Assembly: GCF_014639255.1 (NCBI RefSeq) | Contig: NZ_BMFV01000014.1 | Location: forward strand, 39,973 to 103,972 | Length of the DNA: 64,000 bases | Source: Pullulanibacillus pueri | Lineage (GTDB): Bacteria; Bacillota; Bacilli; Bacillales; Sporolactobacillaceae | Direction of reading: 5' to 3' | Shown here: in pieces, positions 20,390 through 30,086 of the stretch | How the letters are laid out: each line of letters opens with the position of its first letter | Position numbering within the stretch: the stretch's first letter is position 1 | Notes under the pieces: generated by a model | What the model saw: the letters and a program-made list of their open reading frames with translations, nothing else | Databases searched by the model: none | Told to the model about the DNA's origin: nothing | Program-made: the position numbers and the translations under genes

Positions 20390-20691
20390 ATAAAAACCAC
20401 CTTTTTCGGTCTTGCCAAAAGAATAACTGGCGAGTCTGTTCTAGAGGATGAACCCTTAAAGGTTCCTCATGGTTGTCTATACTTCAATCCCTCTTGATCG
20501 GGGGTGGATAACGCTCCCTCCAAATGAAGAAGAGTAAAAGCAAAAAACAAGGGTCGATAAAAAACGCTTCAATTTAAAAAAGCAGGACGTTAGGTAGCGT
20601 TGACTTCCAAAAATGCTTTTAAATTGATATATGTTTCCTATGTACTTTATAGATCAATCATTAGGTCAAAACAAAAACAGTCACTTATATT
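20390..20691 (-). other. 302-nt spacer between dxr and rseP
   Basis: There is no gene here. It contains a long inverted repeat (20570-20626: CAATTTAAAAAAGCA with TGCTTTTAAATTG, enclosing a smaller ACGC/GCGT-type hairpin) and, nearer rseP, a GAGGAACC/GGTTCATCCTC hairpin (about 20438-20465). I see no convincing promoter and no T-box core sequence. The stems could be partial terminators or leader structures separating dxr from rseP-proS-polC. Confidence 0.4.
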
Positions 20692-21849
20692 TTATTTTAT
20701 CTTTAAGCCTTCGGACCTAACCCAATGCCGAATGTCTTTGTCAACTCCCCTAATGTCATCTAATGATGGATGGTGTATAGGTTGATGAGCTTCCATGGCC
20801 TTTGTCACAATGGTCTCAATATCGAGAAAAGCAATCTTACCCTTAAGAAAAGCTGAAACAGCCTCCTCGTTTGCCGCATTAAGTACAGTTGTCATGGTTC
20901 CACCTGTTCGACCCGCATCATAAGCAAGTTTCAGACAAATAAACCTTTGAAAGTCTACTTGACTAAAGTGAAGCTGACCTACTTCCCATAAGTTTAACCT
21001 TTTTGCACCATGGAGTTCAAGCCGGTCAGGAAAGGTGAGCGCGTATTGAATAGGAACCCTCATATCCGGATCACCTAATTGCGCTATCACGCTACTGTCA
21101 TTATATTCAACTAAAGAGTGGACAATGCTCTCCTTATGAATTAAAACATCAATATCATCATAAGAAAGGCCAAAGAGCCAATGGGCTTCAATGACTTCTA
21201 AACCTTTATTCATCATTGTAGCCGAATCAACCGTTAGTTTAGCCCCCATGGACCAGTTCGGATGATTCAAGGCATCTTCAATCGTAACATTTTGCAATTC
21301 TGAGCGGCTTTTATCTCTAAAACTCCCTCCTGACGCTGTCAGGATCAGACGGCGGACATCCGCAAGTTTTTCACCATTTAAAGCTTGAAAAATCGCCGAA
21401 TGTTCACTATCAACAGGTAAGATCTTCACATGATTTTTCTCTGCTGCCTCCATCACAAGATGCCCTGCTGTCACTAATGTTTCTTTATTTGATAGGGCAA
21501 TCGTCTTACCTGCTTCAATTGCGGCAAGTGTTGGCTCTAAGCCAATCGAACCAAGGACGGCATTCAAAACAATATCTGCTTCATGATAAGCTGCTACTTC
21601 TATCAAGCCTTCGAGCCCAGATACCACTTTCACATTCCCCGATAAATGCCTTTGAAGTTGCTTAGCCACTTGATCATTTTTGACGGAAACCAGTTTGGGC
21701 TTTAGCAATTTAATAATTTCCAAACCCTTGTCTACATTTTCGCCAAAAGCCATGGCCACTAGTCGAAAAGCTTCAGGATGATGTTGAATCACATCGACTG
21801 TTTGCAACCCAACAGAACCAGTTGCTCCAAGAAGACTAATTTTTTTCAT
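20692..21849 (-). CDS. dxr: 1-deoxy-D-xylulose 5-phosphate reductoisomerase
   Basis: A 385-residue NADPH-dependent enzyme of the MEP isoprenoid pathway that converts DXP to MEP. It shows the nucleotide-binding [10 protein letters not shown] (8-17), [12 protein letters not shown], the metal-site [12 protein letters not shown], the loop [29 protein letters not shown], and HPQ-free Bacillus-type C-terminus ending near residue 385. Its product feeds the uppS substrate, and the dxr-cdsA-uppS cluster is the usual Bacillales arrangement. It lies 45 nt after cdsA. Confidence 0.97.
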   Translation of the reverse strand: MKKISLLGATGSVGLQTVDVIQHHPEAFRLVAMAFGENVDKGLEIIKLLKPKLVSVKNDQVAKQLQRHLSGNVKVVSGLEGLIEVAAYHEADIVLNAVLGSIGLEPTLAAIEAGKTIALSNKETLVTAGHLVMEAAEKNHVKILPVDSEHSAIFQALNGEKLADVRRLILTASGGSFRDKSRSELQNVTIEDALNHPNWSMGAKLTVDSATMMNKGLEVIEAHWLFGLSYDDIDVLIHKESIVHSLVEYNDSSVIAQLGDPDMRVPIQYALTFPDRLELHGAKRLNLWEVGQLHFSQVDFQRFICLKLAYDAGRTGGTMTTVLNAANEEAVSAFLKGKIAFLDIETIVTKAMEAHQPIHHPSLDDIRGVDKDIRHWVRSEGLKIK

Positions 21850-21894
21850 GAATAAACCTCACTTTTAATGTATTTCCAGCCGTACTCTTCTGTA

Positions 21895-22683
21895 TTAAAT
21901 AAGTTGAAATAAATAAAGAACTGGGAGGACAAATATCCAACTGTCGACCCGATCCAGAACACCGCCATGACCAGGTAGTAGCTTTCCTGAATCTTTGACA
22001 TCATAATGTCTTTTCAACGCTGATTCAGCTAAGTCACCAATCGGACCAAAAATAGCGATAAGCAGCGTCATCACGATGAGCTTAAATGGAGTATACGGAT
22101 CGTCAAAATTCGCAACCAGTTGAAAAATTCCAGATATAATCAGAGCGGAAATAATGCCCCCGATCATCCCTTCAATGGTCTTATTCGGGCTAATATGTGG
22201 AGCAAGCTTATGTTTCCCCCATTGTCTACCAATAAAATAGGCCCCAGAATCGGTCGACCAAATGACAACCAAAATAAAAAGAAGAAGTAATAAGCTTTGT
22301 TCAACTCTAACTTGGGAAAGTAGCATGAATGAAAAGCCAATATAAAGAGCTGAAAATAACACAAATGAGGCTTTATCATATGAAAAAGTGTTGCGGGAAA
22401 ACACTGTAACGATTAATAAAATAAGGGCTAGAGCAATAAAAAGAGTCACCAAATCATAAGAAAATACTTTCTGAACTTCCGCATTGAGTACGACTAATAT
22501 TACGGCTAAAGCACCAAGAATGGCTTGTATGGAATTCTGCTTAATCTTCGCCATCGCAATCAATTCATAATAGGCTATTATTGCCATGACACATGTAAAA
22601 AGTTCAAATGGCAAATGCCCGATCACAAGAAAGGCAATGAAAATAACAGCTGCAATAACACCTGTAACAATTCGTTGTTTCAC
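21895..22683 (-). CDS. cdsA: Phosphatidate cytidylyltransferase
   Basis: A 262-residue polytopic membrane enzyme (about seven to eight hydrophobic segments) making CDP-diacylglycerol from phosphatidic acid and CTP, the branch point of phospholipid synthesis. The family signature is clear near the C-terminus: FGPIGDLAESALKRHYDVKDSG followed by LPGHGGVLDRVDS, with the metal-binding aspartates. It follows uppS by 68 nt and precedes dxr by 45 nt. Confidence 0.96.
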   Translation of the reverse strand: MKQRIVTGVIAAVIFIAFLVIGHLPFELFTCVMAIIAYYELIAMAKIKQNSIQAILGALAVILVVLNAEVQKVFSYDLVTLFIALALILLIVTVFSRNTFSYDKASFVLFSALYIGFSFMLLSQVRVEQSLLLLLFILVVIWSTDSGAYFIGRQWGKHKLAPHISPNKTIEGMIGGIISALIISGIFQLVANFDDPYTPFKLIVMTLLIAIFGPIGDLAESALKRHYDVKDSGKLLPGHGGVLDRVDSWIFVLPVLYLFQLI

Positions 22684-22751
22684 TTATAAAACTCCTTTAA
22701 AAGGCTAAACGGGATTTACACTCCCTATGCATTTAGACTGAAATTACCGAA

Positions 22752-23522
22752 TCATCCCTTGATATCACCGTAGCGCCGTGTTCTCAAATTGTATTGCGAG
22801 ATAGCTTCTTTTAAATGATCTTCAGTAAAATCAGGCCAATAGACTTTGGTAAACCATAATTCTGTATAGGCGAGTTGCCAAAGCATAAAATTACTTAATC
22901 GAAGCTCTCCACTTGTTCTAATCAAAAGATCAGGGTCAGGATAGGCCTTTGTTAAGAGATACTCTGAAACAGTACTTTCATCAATCGTTTCGGCATCCAA
23001 AAGTCCTTTTTTCGTGTCCTCAGCAATTTGCCGAATGGCTTCAGTAATTTCATGGCGACTGCCGTAATTCAAAGCAAAATTTAATACCATGCCATCATTT
23101 TGCAAGGTTTGTTGTTTCGCTTGATCAATCGCTCTTTTCGTGTGAATAGGAAGTCTAGATTCATCACCAATAACTCTCACCTGTACATTTTTTTCCACTA
23201 ATTCTTTTAAATAAGTGGTTAAAAATTGTTCTGGGAGTCGCATAAGAAAATCAACTTCATCCTTCGGACGCTTCCAATTCTCAGTGGAGAAAGCATACAA
23301 TGTTAAAATCCCTACACCAAGATCACTGGCTTCTCTTACAATCTTTTTTACGATTTTCATGCCCTCTCTGTGGCCAGCGATACGCGGAAGTCCTCTTCCT
23401 TTTGCCCAGCGCCCATTGCCGTCCATTATAATGGCAATGTGATTGGGTATATTTTGAAGATTGAAGGGTTCGTCTCTATTCTCTTTTGCTTTTATATTTC
23501 TGAAGGCTAGTTTCTCAAGCAT
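22752..23522 (-). CDS. uppS: Undecaprenyl diphosphate synthase (cis-prenyltransferase)
   Basis: A 256-residue enzyme that extends farnesyl diphosphate with eight isopentenyl units to give the C55 carrier lipid for peptidoglycan and teichoic acid. Family blocks are IAIIMDGNGRWAKGRGLPRIAGHREG (catalytic Asp in MDGNGRW), LTLYAFSTENWKRP, LNFALNYGSRHEI and PDLLIRTSGELRLSNFMLWQLAYTELWF. It lies 153 nt after frr and leads into cdsA and dxr. Confidence 0.97.
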   Translation of the reverse strand: MLEKLAFRNIKAKENRDEPFNLQNIPNHIAIIMDGNGRWAKGRGLPRIAGHREGMKIVKKIVREASDLGVGILTLYAFSTENWKRPKDEVDFLMRLPEQFLTTYLKELVEKNVQVRVIGDESRLPIHTKRAIDQAKQQTLQNDGMVLNFALNYGSRHEITEAIRQIAEDTKKGLLDAETIDESTVSEYLLTKAYPDPDLLIRTSGELRLSNFMLWQLAYTELWFTKVYWPDFTEDHLKEAISQYNLRTRRYGDIKG

Positions 23523-23562
23523 TAGGGTTCCTCCTGAAAAGGGATCTGACTATATTAGAGAT

Positions 23563-23593
23563 GGAATGAATAAGGCTTCCCTTTATCCATTCC
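23563..23593 (-). terminator. Hairpin in the frr-uppS gap
   Basis: GGAATGGATAAAGG pairs with CCTTATTCATTCC (two irregularities) on the minus strand, 40-70 nt before uppS. No U-tract follows, so it may be an mRNA-stabilising or processing structure instead of a terminator. Confidence 0.4.
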
Positions 23594-23675
23594 ACCCTAG
23601 AAATGACTCAAAAGCTTCCTCCTCTTAATAAAGAAAAGCCAAGCTCTTGAACACTCCCTTCTAATATAACATAGA

Positions 23676-24232
23676 TTAAACCTCCATGATTTCCTTTTCT
23701 TTATTAGAGCATATTTCATCAATCTTCGAAATCGTGTCATCTGTTAATTTTTGCACTTGATCCGCAAAACGGTGATGCTCATCTTCTGTGAGCTCCCCAT
23801 TTTTTTCTGCTTTTTTCAATTGGTCATTAGCATCCCGACGAATATTACGTACCGCAACCTTTGCCTCTTCTCCCGCTTTTTTCACTTGTTTTACAAGCTC
23901 CTTACGGCGTTCCTCGGTTAATGCGGGGATCGCCAAACGAATGATATCTCCATCATTATTAGGCGTTAATCCAAGATCTGCCATCAAAATCGCCTTTTCG
24001 ATATCTCCTAATATTGATTTATCGTAAGGTTGAATCGTTAGTAGACGAGCCTCCGCTGCAGAAATATTCGCGAGTTGGTTAAGCGGCGTATCGGCACCAT
24101 AATAATTCACAGTAACACGATCAAGTATCGTCGGATTGGCACGACCGGCACGGATAGTCCCTAGTTCTCTTGTTAAGGCTTCGGTTGCCTTATTCATTCT
24201 TCCTTTAGTGTCTTGCATAATTTCCGTTGTCA

Positions 24233-24233
<1 letters not shown>
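23676..24233 (-). CDS. frr: Ribosome recycling factor
   Basis: A 185-residue tRNA-shaped protein that, with EF-G, splits post-termination ribosomes. The helical domain I starts [55 protein letters not shown], and the C-terminal helix contains [33 protein letters not shown] residues. The start ATG overlaps the pyrH stop (TAATG), so translation is coupled. Confidence 0.97.
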
Positions 24234-24991
<758 letters not shown>

Positions 24992-25036
24992 TCAAAGTTC
25001 ATTTATGTTTTCGAAAAATTCAACCCTTTGAAAATA

Positions 25037-25059
25037 GGGAACACATACTTCGTGCTCCC
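25037..25059 (-). terminator. Weak terminator-like hairpin between tsf and pyrH
   Basis: GGGAGCAC pairs with GTGTTCCC (one wobble) around a 7-nt loop, followed by TATTTTC on the minus strand. It may reduce readthrough from rpsB-tsf into pyrH-frr. Confidence 0.5.
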
Positions 25060-25084
25060 CATCTCCGCTTTTTTCTCTCTATTA

Positions 25085-25960
25085 TTATTTTTTCATTTGA
25101 GCTTGAACTTCTTCAGCGAAGTTTTCTTGGCGTTTTTCCATCCCTTCGCCAACTTCATAACGAACGAAGGTTTCAACCTCTAAACCTTTGCCACTAAGAT
25201 ACTGTTTAACTTTCTGATCAGGGTCTTTTACAAAATCCTGTTCAACTAAACAAATGTCTTCAAGAAATTTATTGAGACGACCTTGTACCATTTTCTCAAC
25301 GATTTTCTCTGGCTTTCCTTCGTTTAACGCTTGTTGCGTTAGAACTTCTTTTTCGTGTTCAAGTTCTGATGCCTCTACTTGATCTTTATTCACATACTTA
25401 GGATTGATTGCGGCGACGTGCATAGCAATATCTCGCGCCGCTTCATCGTCATTCCCTTTAAGTACTGAAAGAACAGCAATACGGCCACCCATATGAATAT
25501 ATTCTCCAAAGCTATCGCCATCCGCTTTTTCAAGAACCTCAAAGCGGCGCAAGGAGATTTTTTCACCAATTTTAGCAACTGCTGAATTAATTTTTTCTGC
25601 AAGCGTCGTACCATCAACGTTTAATTCCAATGCTGCTTCAACGTTAGCAGGTTTTTCTTTAATCAGGAGACTAAGGATATCATCAATTAAAGAGGTAAAT
25701 TGCTCATTTTTAGCAACAAAGTCTGTTTCAGAGTTCACCTCAGCAATAACAGCGACATTGCCTTCAATCTTTGTTTTCGCAAGACCTTCAGCTGCAACAC
25801 GATCAGCCTTTTTAGCAGCCTTCGCAATCCCTTTTTCACGGAGAAGATCTGCCGCTTTGTCGAGGTCACCGTCTGCTTCTGTTAAAGCCTTTTTGCAGTC
25901 CATCATGCCTGCACCTGTTTTCTCACGTAATTCTTTAACTAACTTTGCACTGATTGCCAT
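25085..25960 (-). CDS. tsf: Elongation factor Ts
   Basis: A 291-residue guanine-nucleotide exchange factor for EF-Tu. The N-terminal UBA-like domain reads [46 protein letters not shown]. The exchange core begins with the TDFV motif ([13 protein letters not shown]). The two-subdomain core and a C-terminal module are complete and of usual length (293 in B. subtilis). It is co-transcribed with rpsB through a strong internal hairpin. Confidence 0.98.
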   Translation of the reverse strand: MAISAKLVKELREKTGAGMMDCKKALTEADGDLDKAADLLREKGIAKAAKKADRVAAEGLAKTKIEGNVAVIAEVNSETDFVAKNEQFTSLIDDILSLLIKEKPANVEAALELNVDGTTLAEKINSAVAKIGEKISLRRFEVLEKADGDSFGEYIHMGGRIAVLSVLKGNDDEAARDIAMHVAAINPKYVNKDQVEASELEHEKEVLTQQALNEGKPEKIVEKMVQGRLNKFLEDICLVEQDFVKDPDQKVKQYLSGKGLEVETFVRYEVGEGMEKRQENFAEEVQAQMKK

Positions 25961-26010
25961 GAATACGTTCCTCCTAAGTGTATGTAATTATATAGGTAGT
26001 GATTGTTTAA

Positions 26011-26049
26011 AAAGGGTGATAAAGGGTTACTCGCCCCTTATCACCCCTT
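26011..26049 (-). terminator. Internal terminator/attenuator between rpsB and tsf
   Basis: A stem of about 14-15 bp (AAGGGGTGATAAGGG with CCCTTTATCACCCTT) with an 8-nt loop, followed by TTTTTAAAC on the minus strand. It would set the S2 to EF-Ts ratio by partial termination, as hairpins in this gap do in other bacteria. Confidence 0.75.
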
Positions 26050-26063
26050 GTCATTACAGATAT

Positions 26064-26834
26064 TTATTCAGCTGTAACTTCTTCTGTTTCTTCTGCTACT
26101 TCAGCTTCAGGTTGAACCTCAGCTTCAGCAACTTCCGCAGGTGCATTTTCTTCACCTTGGTGTGCTTCTAAGATAGCATCTGCCATTTTACCAGTAAGAA
26201 GTTTAACCGCACGAATGGCATCGTCGTTACCAGGGATGATAACATCCACTTCGTCAGGATCACAGTTCGTATCAACAATCGCTACAACTGGGATGTGAAG
26301 TTTACGAGCTTCAGCAATTGCAATGCGCTCTTTACGAGGATCGATAACGAATAGTGCGTCAGGTAGACGATCCATGTCTTTAATACCGCCTAAGAATTTC
26401 TCTAGACGTTCAAGCTCTTTATTTAAACCGACAACTTCTTTTTTAGGTAAAACTTCAAAAGTGCCGTCTTCACGCATTTTTTCAATTTGTTTTAGACGAT
26501 TAATCCGTTTACGAATGGTTTCGAAGTTTGTTAATGTCCCACCTAACCAACGATGGTTAACATAGTACATACCTGAACGTTCAGCTTCTGATTTAACAGA
26601 ATCCTGAGCTTGTTTCTTTGTCCCTACGAATAGGACTTGACCACCATCTGCCGCTAAATCTCTAACAAAGTTGTAAGCTTCTTCAACTTTTTTAACGGTT
26701 TTCTGTAGATCAATAATGTAAATACCGTTTCTTTCTGTGAAAATGTAAGGCTTCATTTTTGGGTTCCAACGGCGTGTTTGGTGACCGAAGTGAACACCGG
26801 ATTCTAACAGCTGCTTCATTGAAATAACTGCCAT
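26064..26834 (-). CDS. rpsB: 30S ribosomal protein S2
   Basis: A 256-residue late-assembling small-subunit protein near the mRNA exit. It shows [78 protein letters not shown] and [27 protein letters not shown]. The acidic Glu/Ala/Val C-terminal tail is longer than the core family. The start is the ATG at 26834 with GGGAGG 8 nt upstream. The in-frame extension to 26912 covers the untranslated leader. Own promoter at 26946-26974. Confidence 0.98.
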   Translation of the reverse strand: MAVISMKQLLESGVHFGHQTRRWNPKMKPYIFTERNGIYIIDLQKTVKKVEEAYNFVRDLAADGGQVLFVGTKKQAQDSVKSEAERSGMYYVNHRWLGGTLTNFETIRKRINRLKQIEKMREDGTFEVLPKKEVVGLNKELERLEKFLGGIKDMDRLPDALFVIDPRKERIAIAEARKLHIPVVAIVDTNCDPDEVDVIIPGNDDAIRAVKLLTGKMADAILEAHQGEENAPAEVAEAEVQPEAEVAEETEEVTAE

Positions 26835-26945
26835 TTTAAAATTCCTCCCTATGGTTTTAATTCCTCCGCTCAAATCATTTTTGCACAAGACCCAGTGGGC
26901 ACCGATGCACAAATCAATGAACGTGTGTGATTGACACCAACGATT

Positions 26946-26974
26946 AATATAACATAACTTTATCCATTTGACAA
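26946..26974 (-). promoter_or_regulatory. sigma-A promoter of rpsB-tsf
   Basis: TTGTCA (26969-26974), a 17-nt spacer and TATATT (26946-26951) on the minus strand, 5 of 6 matches in each hexamer. A leader of about 105 nt follows; TGTGCA/TGCACA-type arms around 26880-26925 could form a long-range stem, possibly a ribosomal-protein leader, but this is uncertain. Confidence 0.75.
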
Positions 26975-27046
26975 TAGGACGAATAAAATATATAGCATTT
27001 CTTAAAAGATCAACGCATATAATAATTTTTTCCCAACCATTATGTG

Positions 27047-27577
27047 CTATTGGCCTTTTTCTTTTTTCTTGAAAATATTGATCGTGAGCTCAACTTCGCC
27101 CTTTCCAAGGTTCAATTGTTTCGCGATGGCTTCAATCTTTTGACCCTTTTGATGTAACTGCAGGATCTTCGCTTCCGTCGATTGTTCAACTTGATCTTGA
27201 ATTTGTGATGTTGGTAAAGGCGCAGCCTCCAATAGCACTTCGTCAAAGGATTTCTTCATCTGCTGTTTCACAGGATTGATATCGCCTTTGAGTGTTTCGA
27301 CTGTCTCTTTCTCTTTCAACTTCGCCTCATCACTCGTCATTTTCTTCTTATGATCATGTGCTTTTGACGTCAGTTCTAAGGATTGGATTCTCTCGATCAA
27401 AATATCATTTTCATGACGGATTTCCTCTAAATACTGTTCCATTGCAACCGCCAAAGTCTCATCATCCATTATAGGCTGTTCACCTTTCATCTGGTTCATA
27501 CGTTGCACAAGAATGGTAATCAGATAGAAGGCAACCAAATGGAGACATAGACTAAAAATCAATAAAACAACAACCAT
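27047..27577 (-). CDS. swrB: SwrB (YlxL), swarming/flagellar assembly factor
   Basis: A 176-residue single-pass membrane protein. One N-terminal helix (about 2-24) anchors it, followed by an acidic/basic coiled-coil region with long Glu/Lys stretches and a C-terminal helix-turn-helix-like segment (about 138-170, [27 protein letters not shown]). In B. subtilis SwrB promotes FliM/FliG rotor assembly and activates the export apparatus, raising sigma-D output. The assignment rests on position (last gene of fla/che, after sigD, before rpsB) and this architecture, because sequence conservation in the middle is low. Confidence 0.85.
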   Translation of the reverse strand: MVVVLLIFSLCLHLVAFYLITILVQRMNQMKGEQPIMDDETLAVAMEQYLEEIRHENDILIERIQSLELTSKAHDHKKKMTSDEAKLKEKETVETLKGDINPVKQQMKKSFDEVLLEAAPLPTSQIQDQVEQSTEAKILQLHQKGQKIEAIAKQLNLGKGEVELTINIFKKKEKGQ

Positions 27578-27594
27578 AGCCCACCTCGTTCACG

Positions 27595-28380
27595 CTATCC
27601 GCGTTCATTAAATAAAGTATTCGTCTCAAGAACCTTTCTTAATTTCAATAAGGCTTTAGAATGAATTTGTGATACTCTCGACGTCGATAAGGACATCACC
27701 TTTCCAATTTCGGTCAATGTGAGCTCCTCGTGATAAAAAAGACTAATCACTATTTGTTCTTTCTCATTTAAGGAGGTGATATGTTGCGCAAGTGCCTGAA
27801 TCATTTCATCTTTAATCATGTTTTGTTCAGGCCGGATGGCCCCTTTATCTTCAATCAAATGAGCAATCTTATCTCGCCGTTCATTGACAGTAAACTCATC
27901 ATCTATTGACTTCATACTACCAAGAAAGCTATCCGTGATTATAGACTCCACTTCCTCAGACGAAATGCCCATTTCTTCAGCGATTTCATCAATCGTGACA
28001 TTGCGCTTATATAGCTGCTCTAATCGTTCAGTAATGGCGTCTACTTTCTTACTTTTTTCACGGAGGGTTCTAGGAATCGGATCATCTCTTCTTAAACCAT
28101 CTAAAATGGCTCCACGTATTCTAAAGGAGGCGTAGGTGTCAAACTTTAAATCTCTACTCACATCAAATTTAACAAGAGCGTCATATAATCCCATATACCC
28201 ATAACTCATGAGTTCATCCGTTGTGACAGTGTTAGGTAAGCCAACACGCAAGCGTCTCACGTGAAATTGAACTAAAGGCTCATATAATTTTATTAAATAG
28301 TCAGCTGCTTCATTATCCCTTGTTTCCGTCCATCTTGTCCAATAATACTGTTTTTCATCACCCATGAGGTTTATCATCAC
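27595..28380 (-). CDS. sigD: RNA polymerase sigma factor SigD (sigma-28, FliA type)
   Basis: A 261-residue flagellar sigma factor for late motility genes (flagellin, motors, chemoreceptors, autolysins). Region 2 reads LMSYGYMGLYDALVKFDVSRDLKFDTYASFRIRGAILDGLR, region 3 PRTLREKSKKV...TIDEIAEEMGI, and region 4 ends in the helix-turn-helix ELTLTEIGKVMSLSTSRVSQIHSKAL. The ATG has GGAGG 7 nt upstream. It is the penultimate gene of the operon; in B. subtilis this far-downstream position governs whether cells reach the sigma-D threshold. Confidence 0.97.
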   Translation of the reverse strand: MMINLMGDEKQYYWTRWTETRDNEAADYLIKLYEPLVQFHVRRLRVGLPNTVTTDELMSYGYMGLYDALVKFDVSRDLKFDTYASFRIRGAILDGLRRDDPIPRTLREKSKKVDAITERLEQLYKRNVTIDEIAEEMGISSEEVESIITDSFLGSMKSIDDEFTVNERRDKIAHLIEDKGAIRPEQNMIKDEMIQALAQHITSLNEKEQIVISLFYHEELTLTEIGKVMSLSTSRVSQIHSKALLKLRKVLETNTLFNERG

Positions 28381-28438
28381 ACCACCTCCAATTTCATACT
28401 TTTAGATGAGGTCCGCTCGGATCTCCATAACCACTTTC

Positions 28439-28924
28439 TTAAATGACTTTATCACCTTGACTCACCGTATGAATACGTAAGTCTCCTGTCTCAGTTACAA
28501 ACTCGATAGACCGACCAAAATTCCCGCCTACATCGGCGCTCACTAATTCGAAATGATGGGCATCTAACTCTGCCTTCACCGCTTCAATATTTCTCATCCC
28601 TATATTTGCAGTAAACCCTGTTGTTGTCCGGAACATTTCTGCTCCCCCAGCCATTTTCGCATAAAGGTTGCTTTTTTTTGCTCCAATTGCAAGAAGTTGC
28701 TTTAGGAGTTCCGGAACGGCCGTATTCGCAAACTTCCCTGGTGGATGAGCCTTTCCACGTGTGATTTTATTATCTGGGAGCATAATATGGGCCATGCCGG
28801 CAATGTGCCGCAACGAATCAAATAAAACTAATCCGACACATGAACCTAACCCAGAAGAGCGTAGATTTTGACCTTGCCTCGCAACTTTAATATCAGATAA
28901 TCCAACAGCTAATACCTCAACCAT
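28439..28924 (-). CDS. cheD: Chemoreceptor glutamine deamidase CheD
   Basis: A 161-residue deamidase of receptor glutamines that also binds and stimulates CheC. The catalytic Cys lies in SSGLGSCVGLVLFD and the His in AGMAHIMLPD, as in the papain-like CheD fold; a conserved Thr of the triad is likely in the downstream NTAVPELL block. It overlaps cheC by 8 nt. Confidence 0.95.
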   Translation of the reverse strand: MVEVLAVGLSDIKVARQGQNLRSSGLGSCVGLVLFDSLRHIAGMAHIMLPDNKITRGKAHPPGKFANTAVPELLKQLLAIGAKKSNLYAKMAGGAEMFRTTTGFTANIGMRNIEAVKAELDAHHFELVSADVGGNFGRSIEFVTETGDLRIHTVSQGDKVI

Positions 28925-29549
28925 TTTTACCCTCCAAAAGTTCGATAAAAGATGATAAGCCGCTCAATTCAGGTAATAAGGTAAAGGCACTATGAATCGT
29001 CTGATGTGTTTCTCCATTGGAAAGCACCGCGTTGATAACCATAACCTGATCCTCATAGAGGGAGAGGTCAAGGATGCCCTCACTTAAAACGGCACTTTTC
29101 ATATCGACACAAACCTGTGGCGGTGATAAGTAACTATTTCTTCCTGAGAAATCGGATAATGCTGAGATATAGGCACCGGCCATAATGTTGCCAATTTCAC
29201 CAAGAAAAGAACTGTAAAGTGGATTGACTAACAACTCTTCTGCATTTAAAGGGTTCCCTCGAAGCATCGGTTTCATCAAATCATCCACTTCCCCAAGATC
29301 AAACATGATAAAGAGATGCCCCGGCAGAGCCCCACTCATTTTTAGGTAGGCCGCAACGACAGGGGTTTCTGCATCATCCATATTGAGTAGATCAGAAAAA
29401 GATGCGATCTCAACAGATGGAACAGCCATATCAATGCGCTGCTCAAGTATTTTTGATAAAGAGGTGGCGGCATGACCCGACCCAATATTCGCGATCTCTT
29501 TGACAATATCGAGATGTTCTGGCGTGAGCTGCCGCAAAGATCTCTGCAT
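28917..29549 (-). CDS. cheC: CheY-P phosphatase CheC
   Basis: A 210-residue phosphatase that resets CheY-P during adaptation. Two catalytic helices are visible, each with the ExxxN pattern: DIVKEIANIGSGHAATSLS (about 15-33) and SSFLGEIGNIMAGAYISALS (about 112-131). The ATG at 29549 follows GAGGT and starts 1 nt after the cheW stop. An upstream in-frame start would overlap cheW and lacks support. CheC-CheD together form one of the adaptation systems of Bacillus chemotaxis. Confidence 0.95.
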   Translation of the reverse strand: MQRSLRQLTPEHLDIVKEIANIGSGHAATSLSKILEQRIDMAVPSVEIASFSDLLNMDDAETPVVAAYLKMSGALPGHLFIMFDLGEVDDLMKPMLRGNPLNAEELLVNPLYSSFLGEIGNIMAGAYISALSDFSGRNSYLSPPQVCVDMKSAVLSEGILDLSLYEDQVMVINAVLSNGETHQTIHSAFTLLPELSGLSSFIELLEGKNG

Positions 29550-29550
29550 T

Positions 29551-30006
29551 TTAAACCTCGAGTTGTTTAATGGCTTCAATATCATCAGGATTAAGAATGA
29601 GATCTAAATTCAAAAGAACAAGAAGATCCTCCTCATGTTTGGCCACACCCTTTAGATATTTTGCATGCACACCCCCAGCAATTTCAGGCACAGGCTCGAT
29701 ACTCTCTCCATCAATACTCACAACATCTCTTGCTGAATCAATAATTAATGCGACTTGAACATCTTCAGATTCAACAATAGCTAACCGAGTAGCCTCAACA
29801 ATGTCTGATTGTCCAATCTCAAATTTTTGTAGCAAATCAACCACCGGAAGAATCATCCCCCTTAAATTCATAACCCCTTTTATAAAAGGTTTTGCATTAG
29901 GAACTCGGGTGATTACTTGCAGCTTTTCTATGGATACCACTTGATTAACCGGCGCACCATAAGTCTCACCATTAAGTGAAAAAACAATAATTTTCTCTTC
30001 TGCCAT
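29551..30006 (-). CDS. cheW: Chemotaxis coupling protein CheW
   Basis: A 151-residue SH3-like coupling protein linking receptors to CheA. Typical blocks are IIVFSLNGETYGAPVNQVVSIEK, ITRVPNAKPFIKGVMNLRGMILPVVDL, and VALIIDSARDVVSI. Start at the ATG 30006, 10 nt after GAGGAG; a GTG three codons earlier is too close to that site. It lies 80 nt after cheA and 1 nt before cheC. Confidence 0.96.
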   Translation of the reverse strand: MAEEKIIVFSLNGETYGAPVNQVVSIEKLQVITRVPNAKPFIKGVMNLRGMILPVVDLLQKFEIGQSDIVEATRLAIVESEDVQVALIIDSARDVVSIDGESIEPVPEIAGGVHAKYLKGVAKHEEDLLVLLNLDLILNPDDIEAIKQLEV

Positions 30007-30086
30007 TTCTTCCACTCTCCTCTATATTTGCAATACAAATCTGTTTGAATTGCGGAATCCTTAAGAACTCACTCATTGATTAACGT

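Noticed and set aside
20390..20560. Possible T-box riboswitch in the rseP leader, since proS is nearby
   Set aside because: The T-box core AGGGTGGTACCGCG and a specifier-loop arrangement are not present; AAAGGTGG before the ATG is just the ribosome site of rseP.
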